A DNA stretch of 64,000 nucleotides from Rhizobium sp. 9140 (GCF_900067135.1 NZ_FJUR01000001.1:3574001-3638000), one strand, 5' to 3'. Shown: positions 26,701 through 37,200, numbered from the stretch's first letter. Program-made: numbers and translations. The notes: generated by a model not told the origin, from the letters alone.

Positions 26701-29700
26701 ACCCGCCGTTGACGCCGTTTTCCAGAACAAGCGACCACCGACCCGTTTGTGCGTCACCGACCCAGAGCCAGATATTTGCGCCGCCCGCACCGGACCCATT
26801 GTACATCGGATAGTTGGCGTCCCAGACCGATGTGAGCGCGCCTTGCTCAAACTGACCGTCGGGAATGAAGTTCTCGAAATCCGCCAGGATTAGCTGCTTG
26901 GCCGAGATCGCGTTCGCGGCGATGTTATTGGCCACGATTGCGTCAGCGGCGATTTTTCCCGCAACCACGGCGTTTGCCGCAAGCTCATTCGCAGTGACGG
27001 CGCTGGCCGCCAGCTTTGCAGTCGTGATGGCACCGGAAGCGATTTCGGTCGCGGAGATCACGCCCGCCGCGATCTTTCCGGCGACAACCGAGTTCACAGC
27101 CAGCTTGTCAGACGTCACCGCAAGGGCATCGAGCTTTACCGTTGTGATGGCGCCCGAAGCGATCGTTCCGGCAGTGACGGCGCCAGCAGCGAGCTTGGCC
27201 GTCTCGATCGCACCGGAGGCGATCTTCGCGGCCGTGATGGCATTGGCCGCGATCTCATTGGCCGTGACAGCATTGGCGGCGATCTTGCCAGCTACGATGG
27301 CGCCAGCGGCGATCTTGTTCGCTGTGATCGCATTGGTGACGATATTGCCCTCAGAAATCAGGGTAAGCCCGCCCTCGCTCCAGGGCGACGGCTCCGTCTG
27401 ATACTGCGTCGCCTCACCAAAAAAGAACTTGGAGAACCACGTGTAGGAGTCCGTCCCATAGGTGACGCTGTGTCCCATGCAGCGCAGGAAGATGCGGACA
27501 TGCGTCGTGCCGGCCGGAGCCTGACCGACCACGAATATGCGCTCGTAGTTTGAAAGCTGGCTGCCGGGATCTGCATTCTGGTGCGTTGGCTTGTCGGCGA
27601 ACGTGTAGCCGATCGTGTTGCCGCCATTGTTGAGATACTCGATGTGCAGGCGTGCGTAGTCGGATCGATGGCCGAAGACATAAACCGAAGCTTCCAGCCA
27701 TGTCCCTTGAGCGACCGCCCACCGCATCGACATGGCGGTGTTGGCCGGATCGAGCGGGAAGACGTCCAGGAACTGCCCGTTGTTTTGTGCTCCGGTTTGA
27801 ACCGCGCGGAACGAGCCGCCGATCGGCGAGTACTTGTCACCGCCCTTGTCGAAGACCCATGTTCCACCGGAAGCATACGTGCCCCAATTGGTGAGGTCCG
27901 CCTGGGCGTTCGAGTTGTTGATCCAGTTCGTGCCCTTGCCGACAGCGAGCTTGTCGGCCGTGATGATACCGGCCGCGAGGTTACCGGCAGAGACCGCGCT
28001 GGCTGCAATGGTGCCAGCCGTGATGGCATTCGCAGCCACGGTACCGGCAGTGACGGCGCCGGCCGCGATTGTGCCGGCCGTCACCGCGTTGGCGGCGATC
28101 TTGCCAGCAATGACGGCGTTCGCGCCGATCGTCCCGGCCGTCACGGCGCCAGCGGCAAGCTTGGCCGTCTCGATGGCGCCGGCGGCAATCTTCACTGCGG
28201 TAATTGCGTTCGCAGCGATCGCGTCGGCCGTGACGGCATTTGCTGCAATAGCGTCGGCCGTGATGGCGTCGGCCGAAACATGACGCGCAATAATCGCGCC
28301 ATCGACAATCAGGGATGCTTCCGCCATCTCGACAAGCTGGATGTCGGAAATCAACCAGTAGCCTGCGGCATCCGTTCCGGTATCCATGTAAGGAACAGGT
28401 GTTGCCGTCTGTGTCCTGGAGCTGTCCGTCTTGAAGCGCCACTCGATCGTTTTGCCGGCAGCTGCCTGATACCCGGTGTCCGTTGCAGAAGCGATCACGC
28501 TCCCGTTCGACGCGGAAATCGACATATCGTTGATGACAAGGGCATTGAAGTTCTTGTTGCAGCCGACGTTCTTCACGATGGCCGATGCGCGGTACCAAGT
28601 GTCCGGCGTCAGGGGAAAACCGCGCGCGATCCAGCCGTGGATGCGCGGCCCGGCGTTCGCCGCCGCCAGAGCAGCATTGAACTTCATGGCGCCGGAAACG
28701 CGCATCGCTGCGACCTGGGCATCCGCACTGGAGACGAATGTCACGTAGGGAGCGTTCGGAGCCCAGTAACCCGGATCTCCGTAGAACCGGTCAAGAATAA
28801 GGCTTGCGCCGACTGCGTTCGCGGCGATCGACATCTTGGAAGCCGTGATCGCGTTGACGGCAATCTTATCGGCAATAATCGAATTCGCCTGCAGCTTCGG
28901 CGTCGAGATCGCGTCATCTGCGATCTTCGTGTTGGTGACGGCATTGGCAGCCAGCTTGGCAGCATCAACCGCGAGCGCCGCAAGCTTGGCATTCGAAATC
29001 GCGAGATCGGCGATCTGCGTTCCAACGAGCTGCCCTGTGACCTTGGCCGCCGCAAGCGCCGCGATCTGCGTATCGGTCAACTGGCCCGTGACCTTGCCGG
29101 CCGCGATGGCTGCGATCTGTGTGTCCGCGATCGTGCCGCTGATGTCTGGAGCCGCGACACTCGAAGTCCACGCGGACCCATCAAACCGGTAGATCTTGCT
29201 ATCGGTGCTCAGAAACACGACACGGCCTGCCGTATTGCCAGACGTCGGAAGCGAGGCGACCGTTTCCACGGGCTTCAGGCCTGTGCCGAACTTCGCGGCC
29301 GTGATGGCGGCATCGGCGATTTGACTTGAGACCAGCGTGCCCGTGACCTTGGCTGCTCCGACGGCCCCGATCTGTGCATCCGTCATCTGGCCGGTCACTT
29401 TGCCGGCCGCCACTGCGGCGATCTGTGCGTCGAGGAGCGTGCCGCTAATGTCGCCGGCAGCAAGTGTAGAAACGAACGCCGTGCCATTGAACCGGTAGAG
29501 CTTGTCGTCAGTCGTGAGGAAGACGATGCGGCCTTCCGTGTTGCCGGTGGTCGGCAGAGTGCTGACAACCTCGATCGGGCGCAGGCCGGCGGCGAACTTT
29601 GCCGTTGTGACGGCGCCGTCGCCTAGCTTTGCGGCAATGACCGATCCGTCTGCAAGTTTTGCAGCGTCTACGGCGAGAGCCGCAAGTTTGGTATTCGTGA

Positions 29701-32479
29701 TCGCCAGATCCGCAATCTGCGAACCCGCCAGCTGGCCGGCCACCTTGGCGGCGGCAACCTGAGCGATCTGCGTATCCGTTAGCTGGCCGGTGATCTTGGA
29801 TGCGGCCAAGCTTGCGATGTTCGCTTCGGCGATTGTGCCATTGATGTCCGTCGCGTCTACCGTCGAAATCCAAGCCGTGCCGCTGTAGCGATAGAGCTTG
29901 CCATCCGTTGTGAGGTAGGCCGTGCGGCCAGCGGTATTGCCAGTCGTCGGCAGCGCCGAGACCACTTCAACAGGACGCAAGCCGGAAGCAAATTTAGCAG
30001 CCGTCACTGCGGCATCCGCGAGCTTCGCGGCCGTGATCGCTGCATCACTGATCTGCGTTCCGACGATGGTGCCCGTCAGGTCAACCGTCGGTACCGATGC
30101 CGTGTAGGCCGAGCCATTCCAGCGATAGAGCTTGCCGTTGACCGTGATGACGTCCTGCGTCTTCGTGGTTGGAACGACAGTGCCCGAAATGACACCGACC
30201 GGCGCGATGCCGCTGGCGAACTTCGTGGCATCGACGGCCTGCGCCGCCAGCTTGTCGCGCTCGATCGCCGCGTCAGCGATCTTCGCGGCAATGACCGCGC
30301 CATCCATGATCTTGCTGACTGAGACCGCAGCGTCAGCCAGCTTGGCCGTGATCACAGCGCGATCGGCTAGGATCTGTGCCGTGACGGCCGCTACCTCAAG
30401 CTTCGCAGTCGAGACGGCAGCATCGGCCAGCTTCAGACCAGTGACAGCCGCATCCATGATCTTGTTGGCCGAAACCGCAGCGTTGCCGATCTTGCTGGTG
30501 ATGACGGCGCCGTCGAGGACGTCGGCCGAGGAGAACCCGATGTTGGCCGTCGTCAACGGGATCCACGCCGAGTCTTCCGTCTTGCGCGAAGAGTACGGAA
30601 CGAGCTTTCCCTGCACCTCGTATTCCGTCGCCGGCCAGAGCCACATTCCGCTCAAGGTCCATGCGCTCGACGTCGGCCCGTAGGGGAACTGATCGCTTTC
30701 GAACACGAGGGCGCCGGTCGCCTTCAGGCGAACGCGGACCAGGACGCGCGCGACGTCAGAAAGATTGGCGGCGCACGACACGATGATGACCGGCCGACGG
30801 CTTTTACCGTCTGGGTCTGTGAGAACATCCGCGCGAGCTTCCCAGCCGGTCATTGGCTGCGTCGGCACATCGATGCGGCCGATCCAGCCGCTCGATACGA
30901 CCTCCTGCATGGTCCGCACCCAATCGTAGTCGGTCGGGTCGATCTCCTGCAGGGTGACGATCTGGTTCATGCCCATCTGGCCACGGCGTTCCGTGACGAG
31001 GAAGCGCTTGTTCACATAACCATTGTGCTGCGACGTCCAGGCGACGACGTCGATGCCGGCCTCGAGCACATAGGCCATCGGCGGCATGGGCACCTGATGA
31101 CGGCGGAAGCGGCGCGCCTCAGCCAAGATCGCGCGCATGAGCTGCTGGACCTGACGATTGTGCGAGGTGGCGCCGAAGGAGATGTCGGCAAGGTTACGCT
31201 TGCCGTCGAGAACCTCGAAAGCGTCATTTCGAACAACCGGCGCATCTTTGGCAACCCACGCCTCTTCCGGGTTCGGATACTTGCCCGTCACGCCGTTGAT
31301 GGTCAGATCGACCGACGGGAACGGATCGAAGCCTGACGGTTCCGTGATGAGGGTGTCGGCGTCCGAGAAACCAAACACGGCTCCACCGAAGATCCCGTTC
31401 TTGATCTTGAAGACGCCGCCCTGATCCGTCAGCCGTCCGTTCTGAGCCTTGCGAAACTCCTCGATGACAGTGAGCGGCGGCGTGTCGCCGGTGATCTCGT
31501 AACCGCCGCGCCACTGCGGTTCTGTCGTTTTGTCCGCCCGCTCAACCAGACGGCCAGCCTCCTGGCATGCCGCAATCCAGTTCGAGGATGGCAGCCGCAG
31601 GGCGTTGACCTTCTGCCCGCCATAGAACCATTCGCCCTTGTAGCGAAGGCCTCGCAGGACGTTGTAGGTCATCACGCCGAGGTTATAGGACGGCTCGTGG
31701 GTGCTCTGATCGTCCCAACGATGAGTGCCATTCCCACCGTTCGTGCTGTCTCTGCGGATGTCGTAGAGCGGCAAAGGCGCCGGCTCGAACAGCACCTTCG
31801 GCTGGCCCTTGAAGTAATCGCGTTCCCAGCGATAGGTCATGATGGCGTAGGGAATGCCGCGACCGATCATGGTCGCGTCCCACGGCCGCTTCTTGTCATC
31901 CTTGAACGTTTTGACGAGGAAGGGGTCAGCGACCGTCTGCGAGCCGTCGTAGAACTTCACCCAGCAGTAATCGTGAACGTTCCCTTCGCTGTCGCGATAT
32001 TCCTTCAGGGGATAGCCGCGCCCGAAGACCGTGTCGGGCTCGTTCCATAGGATCGTGCACTTCTCGCCCTCGATCCAGATGCCGTCGAGACCCGAGACCG
32101 GCAGGTTGCCTAGCTCGATGACCTCGGTGAAATAGGTGTTCGGCGTGTCGCCGTCGTAGTTTCCCCACGTGCCGTAGTATTTGCGTTTGCCGCGCGTAGC
32201 GAACTGGCCGATCGTCGTGGAGACCGGCTTATCGTCGCCCACCTCTGCCTGGATTTTGGCGCCAACGGGCGGCGGCGCATCCGGCGCTGTTGCCATCGAA
32301 TAAAGTGTCGTGGCGGCCGCCAGTGCCAGACTGACGACGGCATTGACGATACCGGAGCCACTAATGACGGCGCTGAAGACGCCGGCAACCGCGCCGATCA
32401 GCGGCCCGGCCGCAGCCGGGTCAGGCTGCAGCAGGAAGAACGTCAGGGCGGTTGTGGCGAGAGCGGCTTTCTTGAACAT
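23795..32479 (-). CDS. Giant tail tip / host-specificity protein with solenoid repeats and five beta modules
   Basis: 2894 residues, one uninterrupted frame. Residues 1-25 are a hydrophobic leader; about 30-530 form the tail-hub part that follows an NlpC-type protein in phage tips; about 536-640 look like a fibronectin-III domain. The rest is built from AxTAxxIAAN-type decapeptides, expected to form a beta solenoid. Four KLYR-containing inserts lie near residues 780, 860, 990 and 1095. Five beta-sandwich-like modules lie near 1225-1393, 1513-1705, 1863-2046, 2168-2361 and 2556-2720, likely receptor- or glycan-binding. The last 150 residues are non-repetitive. The start overlaps the upstream stop (ATGA). 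Confidence 0.88.
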   Translation of the reverse strand: MFKKAALATTALTFFLLQPDPAAAGPLIGAVAGVFSAVISGSGIVNAVVSLALAAATTLYSMATAPDAPPPVGAKIQAEVGDDKPVSTTIGQFATRGKRKYYGTWGNYDGDTPNTYFTEVIELGNLPVSGLDGIWIEGEKCTILWNEPDTVFGRGYPLKEYRDSEGNVHDYCWVKFYDGSQTVADPFLVKTFKDDKKRPWDATMIGRGIPYAIMTYRWERDYFKGQPKVLFEPAPLPLYDIRRDSTNGGNGTHRWDDQSTHEPSYNLGVMTYNVLRGLRYKGEWFYGGQKVNALRLPSSNWIAACQEAGRLVERADKTTEPQWRGGYEITGDTPPLTVIEEFRKAQNGRLTDQGGVFKIKNGIFGGAVFGFSDADTLITEPSGFDPFPSVDLTINGVTGKYPNPEEAWVAKDAPVVRNDAFEVLDGKRNLADISFGATSHNRQVQQLMRAILAEARRFRRHQVPMPPMAYVLEAGIDVVAWTSQHNGYVNKRFLVTERRGQMGMNQIVTLQEIDPTDYDWVRTMQEVVSSGWIGRIDVPTQPMTGWEARADVLTDPDGKSRRPVIIVSCAANLSDVARVLVRVRLKATGALVFESDQFPYGPTSSAWTLSGMWLWPATEYEVQGKLVPYSSRKTEDSAWIPLTTANIGFSSADVLDGAVITSKIGNAAVSANKIMDAAVTGLKLADAAVSTAKLEVAAVTAQILADRAVITAKLADAAVSVSKIMDGAVIAAKIADAAIERDKLAAQAVDATKFASGIAPVGVISGTVVPTTKTQDVITVNGKLYRWNGSAYTASVPTVDLTGTIVGTQISDAAITAAKLADAAVTAAKFASGLRPVEVVSALPTTGNTAGRTAYLTTDGKLYRYSGTAWISTVDATDINGTIAEANIASLAASKITGQLTDTQIAQVAAAKVAGQLAGSQIADLAITNTKLAALAVDAAKLADGSVIAAKLGDGAVTTAKFAAGLRPIEVVSTLPTTGNTEGRIVFLTTDDKLYRFNGTAFVSTLAAGDISGTLLDAQIAAVAAGKVTGQMTDAQIGAVGAAKVTGTLVSSQIADAAITAAKFGTGLKPVETVASLPTSGNTAGRVVFLSTDSKIYRFDGSAWTSSVAAPDISGTIADTQIAAIAAGKVTGQLTDTQIAALAAAKVTGQLVGTQIADLAISNAKLAALAVDAAKLAANAVTNTKIADDAISTPKLQANSIIADKIAVNAITASKMSIAANAVGASLILDRFYGDPGYWAPNAPYVTFVSSADAQVAAMRVSGAMKFNAALAAANAGPRIHGWIARGFPLTPDTWYRASAIVKNVGCNKNFNALVINDMSISASNGSVIASATDTGYQAAAGKTIEWRFKTDSSRTQTATPVPYMDTGTDAAGYWLISDIQLVEMAEASLIVDGAIIARHVSADAITADAIAANAVTADAIAANAITAVKIAAGAIETAKLAAGAVTAGTIGANAVIAGKIAANAVTAGTIAAGAVTAGTVAANAITAGTIAASAVSAGNLAAGIITADKLAVGKGTNWINNSNAQADLTNWGTYASGGTWVFDKGGDKYSPIGGSFRAVQTGAQNNGQFLDVFPLDPANTAMSMRWAVAQGTWLEASVYVFGHRSDYARLHIEYLNNGGNTIGYTFADKPTHQNADPGSQLSNYERIFVVGQAPAGTTHVRIFLRCMGHSVTYGTDSYTWFSKFFFGEATQYQTEPSPWSEGGLTLISEGNIVTNAITANKIAAGAIVAGKIAANAVTANEIAANAITAAKIASGAIETAKLAAGAVTAGTIASGAITTVKLDALAVTSDKLAVNSVVAGKIAAGVISATEIASGAITTAKLAASAVTANELAANAVVAGKIAADAIVANNIAANAISAKQLILADFENFIPDGQFEQGALTSVWDANYPMYNGSGAGGANIWLWVGDAQTGRWSLVLENGVNGGSGGSISMNMVTKDFIPVTSGDWLAWDVSVRTTDGSSGFGFYYRILWFDRNKTALSSPQYTDVQGNASIPAAWDKRSGKTQVPGSATYCKVQIYHHSPSTTRYLIIDRISLRKAEGAELVVDGSISTVHLAANSVTANQIAANAVTANQIAANAITAVKISGGSVEAGKLAAGAVVAGNIAANAVTAGTVAANAVTAGTIAANAVTTGTIAAGAITAGQIAAGAVVADKIAAGAISADKLAVGKGTNLLENSDFRAGLTGWRANPMGGTWAINRVDTTWVPIDGGLELINTGNDNNQYVDVVSVNPEATNLDKKYPVESNQRYEFSCYMNGHRGGGFQMFILFYNVAGAVVGQAVTAWNNNTGSNPEKHLERMTRAFVIATSPADAVFARPFCRVIGNTPASGSGSYTWIARLFFAEAGANQTQPSDWSIAGVTLIQEGNIVTNAITANKIAANAVVAGKVAANAITAGTIAANAVTAGTIAANAVTAATIAAGAVSTNQLAANAITAAKIAGGTITGDKIAVRTISADSFLASTITGYEINARTIGAGHIAVGTISATEIASNAITADKIAANAITAGKIGAGAVTAGTIAANAIVAANIQGGVITGDKLQANTLGAREIAAGSITAKQLVITDFNNLVPDNQMTTTDAWVGTIPGWIVWGDHGLFQSYNGMAFTAGPWGSGGYTNCQSRSFPVKGGTAYRFTGAVYSNNNFNAMIRVLWLDANGGIASFVDYLNTGNRGSGGTGPLVANLVSPGQAASAIIELFVQRDTTGGNVYFGGVGCFERNGGDLIVDGGITADKIAANSITTAMLQTGSISTDKLTVGGVTYDKLASRASSMAYIDAQTNGNTITGTNEVQINSLVGVSITDQDSLLIFADCRLRCTVMGGLSSTDVEMTLYEVVAGGAAQEVAQTTVTFNKLNASKTTFLYYMRRNAGNFGYRLRIRPVDAGVSILVGRSTAAGALLNKSV

Positions 32480-32904
32480 CAGCCCACCCGAAAGGCGCGA
32501 ACCGCCTTCTCTCGATCGACCGTCGCCAAGCCCCCTTCGCCCATCACCCAGATCCGGTCGAAGTCGAAGACACCGAGCACGTGGCGGAACTGCGTATCCG
32601 TGGGGATGGCGGCGATATCGCCCGTCTGCGCATCAACCGGATGCTCGTATTCGGGAAGCAATGACGCGGCGAAGTCGGCCAGATCATCAAAGCCGGCTGC
32701 GCGCATCAGACGATAGGCCGAGGCGGCATCGTGATAGTCCCCCTGATCCGGTACCGGCAGCTCGGCGCCCGTGATGGCCGTCACAGCCGCGATCGCCAGC
32801 TGACCGCAGTCGTTCTGCGCCCATGAGAACGGTTTGCGGCGCATGTCGTTGAAGACATCGCAGAACGGTCCGATCCAGAGTTCGCGGCGCTTAAGCTCGA
32901 TCAT
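32479..32904 (-). CDS. NlpC/P60-like tail-tip peptidase (GTA gp14-like)
   Basis: 141 residues. FSWAQNDCGQLAIAAVTAITG places a cysteine at the start of a helix as in NlpC/P60 cysteine peptidases, and RHVLGVFDFDRIWVMGEGG supplies the histidine. It sits between the DUF2163-position protein and the tip hub, the same place as the cell-wall peptidase gp14 of gene transfer agents. It would open peptidoglycan during DNA entry. ATGA overlaps at both ends show tight coupling. Confidence 0.82.
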   Translation of the reverse strand: MIELKRRELWIGPFCDVFNDMRRKPFSWAQNDCGQLAIAAVTAITGAELPVPDQGDYHDAASAYRLMRAAGFDDLADFAASLLPEYEHPVDAQTGDIAAIPTDTQFRHVLGVFDFDRIWVMGEGGLATVDREKAVRAFRVG

Positions 32905-33551
32905 TCTTCGCCCCAAGGTTCGATCCAGTTGGCAACGGAGCCGGCATATTTTCCGAAGTTATCGACCTCGCCATTCGGCCCTTTGCGCTTCTTCTGTTCT
33001 TCGGCGCTGGACTTGGCGGGGTTCGGCCGGGTCAGGTTGACCACGGCGTCGTTGACGAGGCGGATCTCCAGCACTTCGCCGCCGCCGTCTTCAGCAGCCG
33101 ACTGTATGCCTGCCCCGTCGATGACGCCGAGGTAGTCGTTCTCAGGCATCGACGGGATCTGCCGCGTCTTCGGATCGAGAAGCACAACCCAGATCTCAAG
33201 CGAACCGGCACGGCAGTCGAGGCCCCGCGCCATGTCTTCGACGGCCGGGTTCAGCATCGTCATCGACACTGCGCGGGTGTTGACCTCGAGCGTCGAGGTG
33301 CTGATGCTTTCGCCCACGTCGAGGTCAACCTGCCCTTGGAAGGTGCGTGCGTAGACCACGCCGTCGATCAACGAGCGGACCTCGACCGTGATCGGCCGAT
33401 CGCCAGACCAGAAGTTCTTCGTCTCCAGCGTGGTGTTGCCGTTCGCGTCGGGATAGGTGCGCGCGATCACGGATACGAACCAACGCGGCACGATGCCGTC
33501 CTGGGGTGCGTTCTGGAGCAACGCGAAGAAGGCGGGATCGACTGTCTTCAT
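32901..33551 (-). CDS. Tail tip hub protein (position of GTA gp13 / DUF2163)
   Basis: 216 residues, beta-rich: RWFVSVIARTYPDANGNTTLETKNFWSGDRPITVEVRSLIDGVVYARTFQGQVDLDVGES, with a mid-part (VSMTMLNPAVEDMARGLDCRAGSLEIWVVLLDPKTR) recalling the BR0599/DUF2163 group of tip proteins. The assignment rests mostly on gene order, between the distal-tail protein and the NlpC-like peptidase. Overlapping start and stop codons on both sides. Confidence 0.68.
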   Translation of the reverse strand: MKTVDPAFFALLQNAPQDGIVPRWFVSVIARTYPDANGNTTLETKNFWSGDRPITVEVRSLIDGVVYARTFQGQVDLDVGESISTSTLEVNTRAVSMTMLNPAVEDMARGLDCRAGSLEIWVVLLDPKTRQIPSMPENDYLGVIDGAGIQSAAEDGGGEVLEIRLVNDAVVNLTRPNPAKSSAEEQKKRKGPNGEVDNFGKYAGSVANWIEPWGEE

Positions 33552-34201
33552 GGCTTTTCGATCGCAGTGAAACCGGCGCCCTCGGTCAGGTGACGGCGCG
33601 CGCGGCCGGGCATGTGGCTGTCAGGCATGATGACCATGCGGCAGGCCGGCCGGGCGAAGATCGTGTTGGCGTTTACAGCCAAACCGTCGGGCACATTCGG
33701 GTAAATGCTGAGGACGGGCGTCACGCCGTCGCTGCCCGCAACGCCGCGCTCGGAGATCTCGAGGAAAGCGTATTGAACGGGATTGCTGCCCCACGACACC
33801 TGAAACTTGTCCGCGATCGTGAGGACGTATCCGGCCGGAAACCCTTTAAAGCTGACCGAGCGACGATCCGTGCCGATCGTGGCGATCTGGATGACACGGC
33901 TGCCAAGGATGGTGCCGCGCGGATCCATCGCCGGATAGGGCGACAGCGGGTCGAACATCCAGAATGCTTCTTGGGCACCGCGAAGGGCGCGGATCAGGGC
34001 GGCATACTGTTTCATTTCCGCGCTCGAGCGGCGATCGAGTTCTACCACGGCACGCCAAAGCGGGTCCGCCATCTCTGCCTGCCAGATGCGACCACTGGAC
34101 TGTCCAGACAGGCTGTCACGCCGTTTTGCACCCCACTCGACGCTGGAGATGGGCAGACGATCGGCGAACGTTGGAAGGCTGTAAGGGAAGCTATGGGTCA
34201 T
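33548..34201 (-). CDS. Distal tail protein (position of GTA gp12 / DUF2460)
   Basis: 217 residues, beta-rich, no membrane segment. WRAVVELDRRSSAEMKQYAALIRALRGAQEAFWMFDP resembles the ring-forming domain of distal tail proteins, in which a helix precedes a hydrophobic strand. Its length is close to that of GTA gp12, and it directly follows the tape measure gene. Strict motif support is weak. Confidence 0.65.
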   Translation of the reverse strand: MTHSFPYSLPTFADRLPISSVEWGAKRRDSLSGQSSGRIWQAEMADPLWRAVVELDRRSSAEMKQYAALIRALRGAQEAFWMFDPLSPYPAMDPRGTILGSRVIQIATIGTDRRSVSFKGFPAGYVLTIADKFQVSWGSNPVQYAFLEISERGVAGSDGVTPVLSIYPNVPDGLAVNANTIFARPACRMVIMPDSHMPGRARRHLTEGAGFTAIEKP

Positions 34202-37200
34202 TGGCCCCTCACATACGGGCGCTTCTTGATCTGTTCGAAGCGGGCCGGCAGGTTCTTGTCGTAGGCGCGAAGGCCCTTGGCAACGCCGCGATCGACGGCG
34301 TCCTCGATGTCGCGATCGCCGCGCGGGTTATCGACGTAGACGTTGATTTCGGACTTGCCGGAGCCTGCACGATCGTTGGCAGTCGACGCCATCCTGCTCT
34401 GGCCCTGCGAAGGATAAACCGACGCCGGCGCTCCGATCTTGGCGACAAATCCACCCTTGTCGTAGCCGCGTCCGGAGTTGAGCCCATCCAGCATGCGCCG
34501 AACGCCTGGCTGCGCGACCACGCTGGCTTTGACAACATATTCCTGACCATGGACGAAGCCGGCTATATCGCTGCGCCCGCCGTTGCCGGTGTAGCCACCG
34601 ACGTCGAACAGACCCTTGCCCGGATTGTTGACGGCCCAATTTGCCTGCGCACCGTTCGGTACGAAGTTTGGAAGGAACGCCGTCAGCAACGAGCCGAAGA
34701 GACCCCCGCCGCCGCCGCCGCCAGACGGGGCCGGCGGAAACCAGTTGGCTAAGTTCTGTCCTGCCTGCCCAAGGCCTTCACCAAAGCCACCTAGACCTTT
34801 GACGGCTGACGATGACGCACCTGCAAGACTGCCAACAGTCGTGCTGGCGTTCTGTCCGGTAGTCGCGAGCTTGTCTAAATTGCCGTTCGCGTTTCCGAGA
34901 GCCTCATTGAACTTATCAACATAGGCGTTTCCTGTGGTCCCGAGGACGTCGGCACCTCGACCGCCTTTACCAACAGAACCCGGTCCCCCGAACCAAGCCT
35001 GCGCGGCGCCCGAGGGACCGTACTTATCGACGTAGCCGCCGAAGCGGTGATTGAAAATGGCGTCCTGCGCAGACTTGTCTCCAAGGAATTGCGACGTAGA
35101 CAGCCGGCGCCCTAGTGCAGCCTCCGACCATGGACCGATGTTGTTGCCCATCATCTGATAGGCGCCATAAGCACGGTCACCACTCCGGGTGATAGGACCG
35201 AGCGCGCCGTAGTTGCCACTGCTCTCGATCGACTGGATGGCCTTGGCGTAGGACGAAATATTTCCCAGCGGTTCGCGCGTGACAGGGATCAGCGGAGCTG
35301 CGTAGGACTCGAAGCCGCTTGCTTTCGGCGTGTTCTGATTGGCCGCGACCGGCGCACCTTTCAGGAAACGGCCGAGCACATCCGACAGCTCCGGACGATC
35401 GCCGCCCAGAAGCATGTTCTTGATCGAGTTCGTGCCCAGCTCCTGGAAGAACTTGCCGACATCGCCGAGGAGGCCATTCAAAGCACCTTTGAAGTCCCCT
35501 TTAAGAAGCGAGCTGAAGACATTGTCGATCGCGGTCTCGCCGGCTGACTGAAACATCTGCCAAGCAGCTGTCGCCTTTTCGACCTCGATCGTCTGGTTGG
35601 CGATCTCACGTGCATTGCGCCGGATCTGTTCGGCCTCGGCCGACAGAGCCGAATAGCCGCGTGCCCGGATCATCTGCTCGGCTTCGAGAACCGCCAGCGC
35701 CTTTTCGCGTTCGGCCGTGCTGGCGCCGACGAGTGTCTTCTCAAGGCGCAAGCGCTCCAGATCGTCGTCCTGCCCCCTGATGACGTCGATCGCGCCGGCG
35801 CGGCGTTGCTCAAGTTCGCTGGCAGCGGCTGCGTCCTTGGCAGCCGCCAGCGCCTCGGCCAGCTTCTTCTGTTCCTCGCCCTGGGCAGCCGCCGCAGCGG
35901 CGGCAAGCGGGCGGAGCTGGATTTCCGTGCGCAGAAGAGCCTCGGCTTGGCTCGCCGTGATATTGCCGGCCGCGACCTGATCGTTAAGGCGGCGCCGTGC
36001 TTCGACCTCCTCGACCAGCTCGGCCGACTGAAGGCGGGAGGCGGCGAGCGTCTCCTGGATGACGCGGTTGCGTGCAGCGGCAATGCGGGACGATGCCTCG
36101 GCCGTGGTGATTTCCTCACCGGCCAGCTGCAGGCGCTCACGATCAGCCATCAGGCCCGCGAGCACGATAGGGTTTCGCTCCGTCTGAATGCGGATGTCGA
36201 GCGCGGCAAGCTGATTGGCGCGCTCCTGCGCCGGGATCAAGGTTTCCAGCGCACGCTTCTTGGCGTCGATCGTTGCCGTTATGTCGGCGCGTTGGCTGTC
36301 GAGAAGGCCCGGCGCATCCAGCCCGCTTTGCGCCTTGACGAGGCTGTCCTCAAGATCGCGGCGGGCGCGGGCTGCCGCCGTTGCCGGGCTGGCGTTGGCG
36401 GTGTCGAGTGCGCCTCGAGCAGCGGCACGGCGCTTTTCCTGTTCGCGATCGCGCGCTTCGTTGCCGCGCCGCTCCATGTCTTCCTGGCGAAGACGTTCCA
36501 GTTCGGCCCGACGTTCCTCTACTTCGCTGTCAAAGCTGCCATCGCCGAAAATGGTGCCTTTGCTCTTCTGCTGTTGCCGAAGCGCAGCGGCGTACAACTC
36601 AGTTGCTTCGCTCAAAGCGTCAGCCGGCGATGGCCCGCTCAAAGCCCGATCGATGGATTTCCCCATCCAGTCGTAGGCATCGCTTGCGGCCTTTGACACA
36701 CTGTTCCAAGCACGACCAAGCGCCGTGGTCGCTTCGCTGGCGTTAGCCAGCCGGCCTGGAAGAGCAGCCAGCAGGACCTGCTGCGCTTCGGTGAGCCGGT
36801 TCTGTGCCGTCAGGCGGCGCGCATACTCGGCCGTCGCAGCATCGATCAGCCCATACTGGCGATAGAGGGTGTCGATCGCCTTGGACGGATCTGCGAACAT
36901 CTCGGCCAGTGCCGCGCCCGCCTCATCGGCCGACACACCGATCGTCGCGCCGAAATTCTTGCTGATCGCGATCAGCTGCTCGAAGTTCTCCGAGGCGATC
37001 CGGCCGGTCCGTAGGAACTGCGCTTCCATTGTGCGGGCCGACGCGACGGAGATCCCGGCCGCCGCTGCGCCGTTCTGAGCCGCCGCTTCCATGCTCGCGG
37101 CACTGCCGGCAGTCGCGCGACCAATCCCGGACGCTGCGGTCTCGACTTCCTTGATGGAGCCGAGATAGTCGTTCCAGGCCATGGCGCCGAGGACGACGGC

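Noticed and set aside
23795-30600. Regular repeats read as a CRISPR array or diversity-generating retroelement
   Set aside because: The repeats are in frame and code for decapeptides, with no unique spacers of fixed size; no reverse transcriptase or Cas gene is present.
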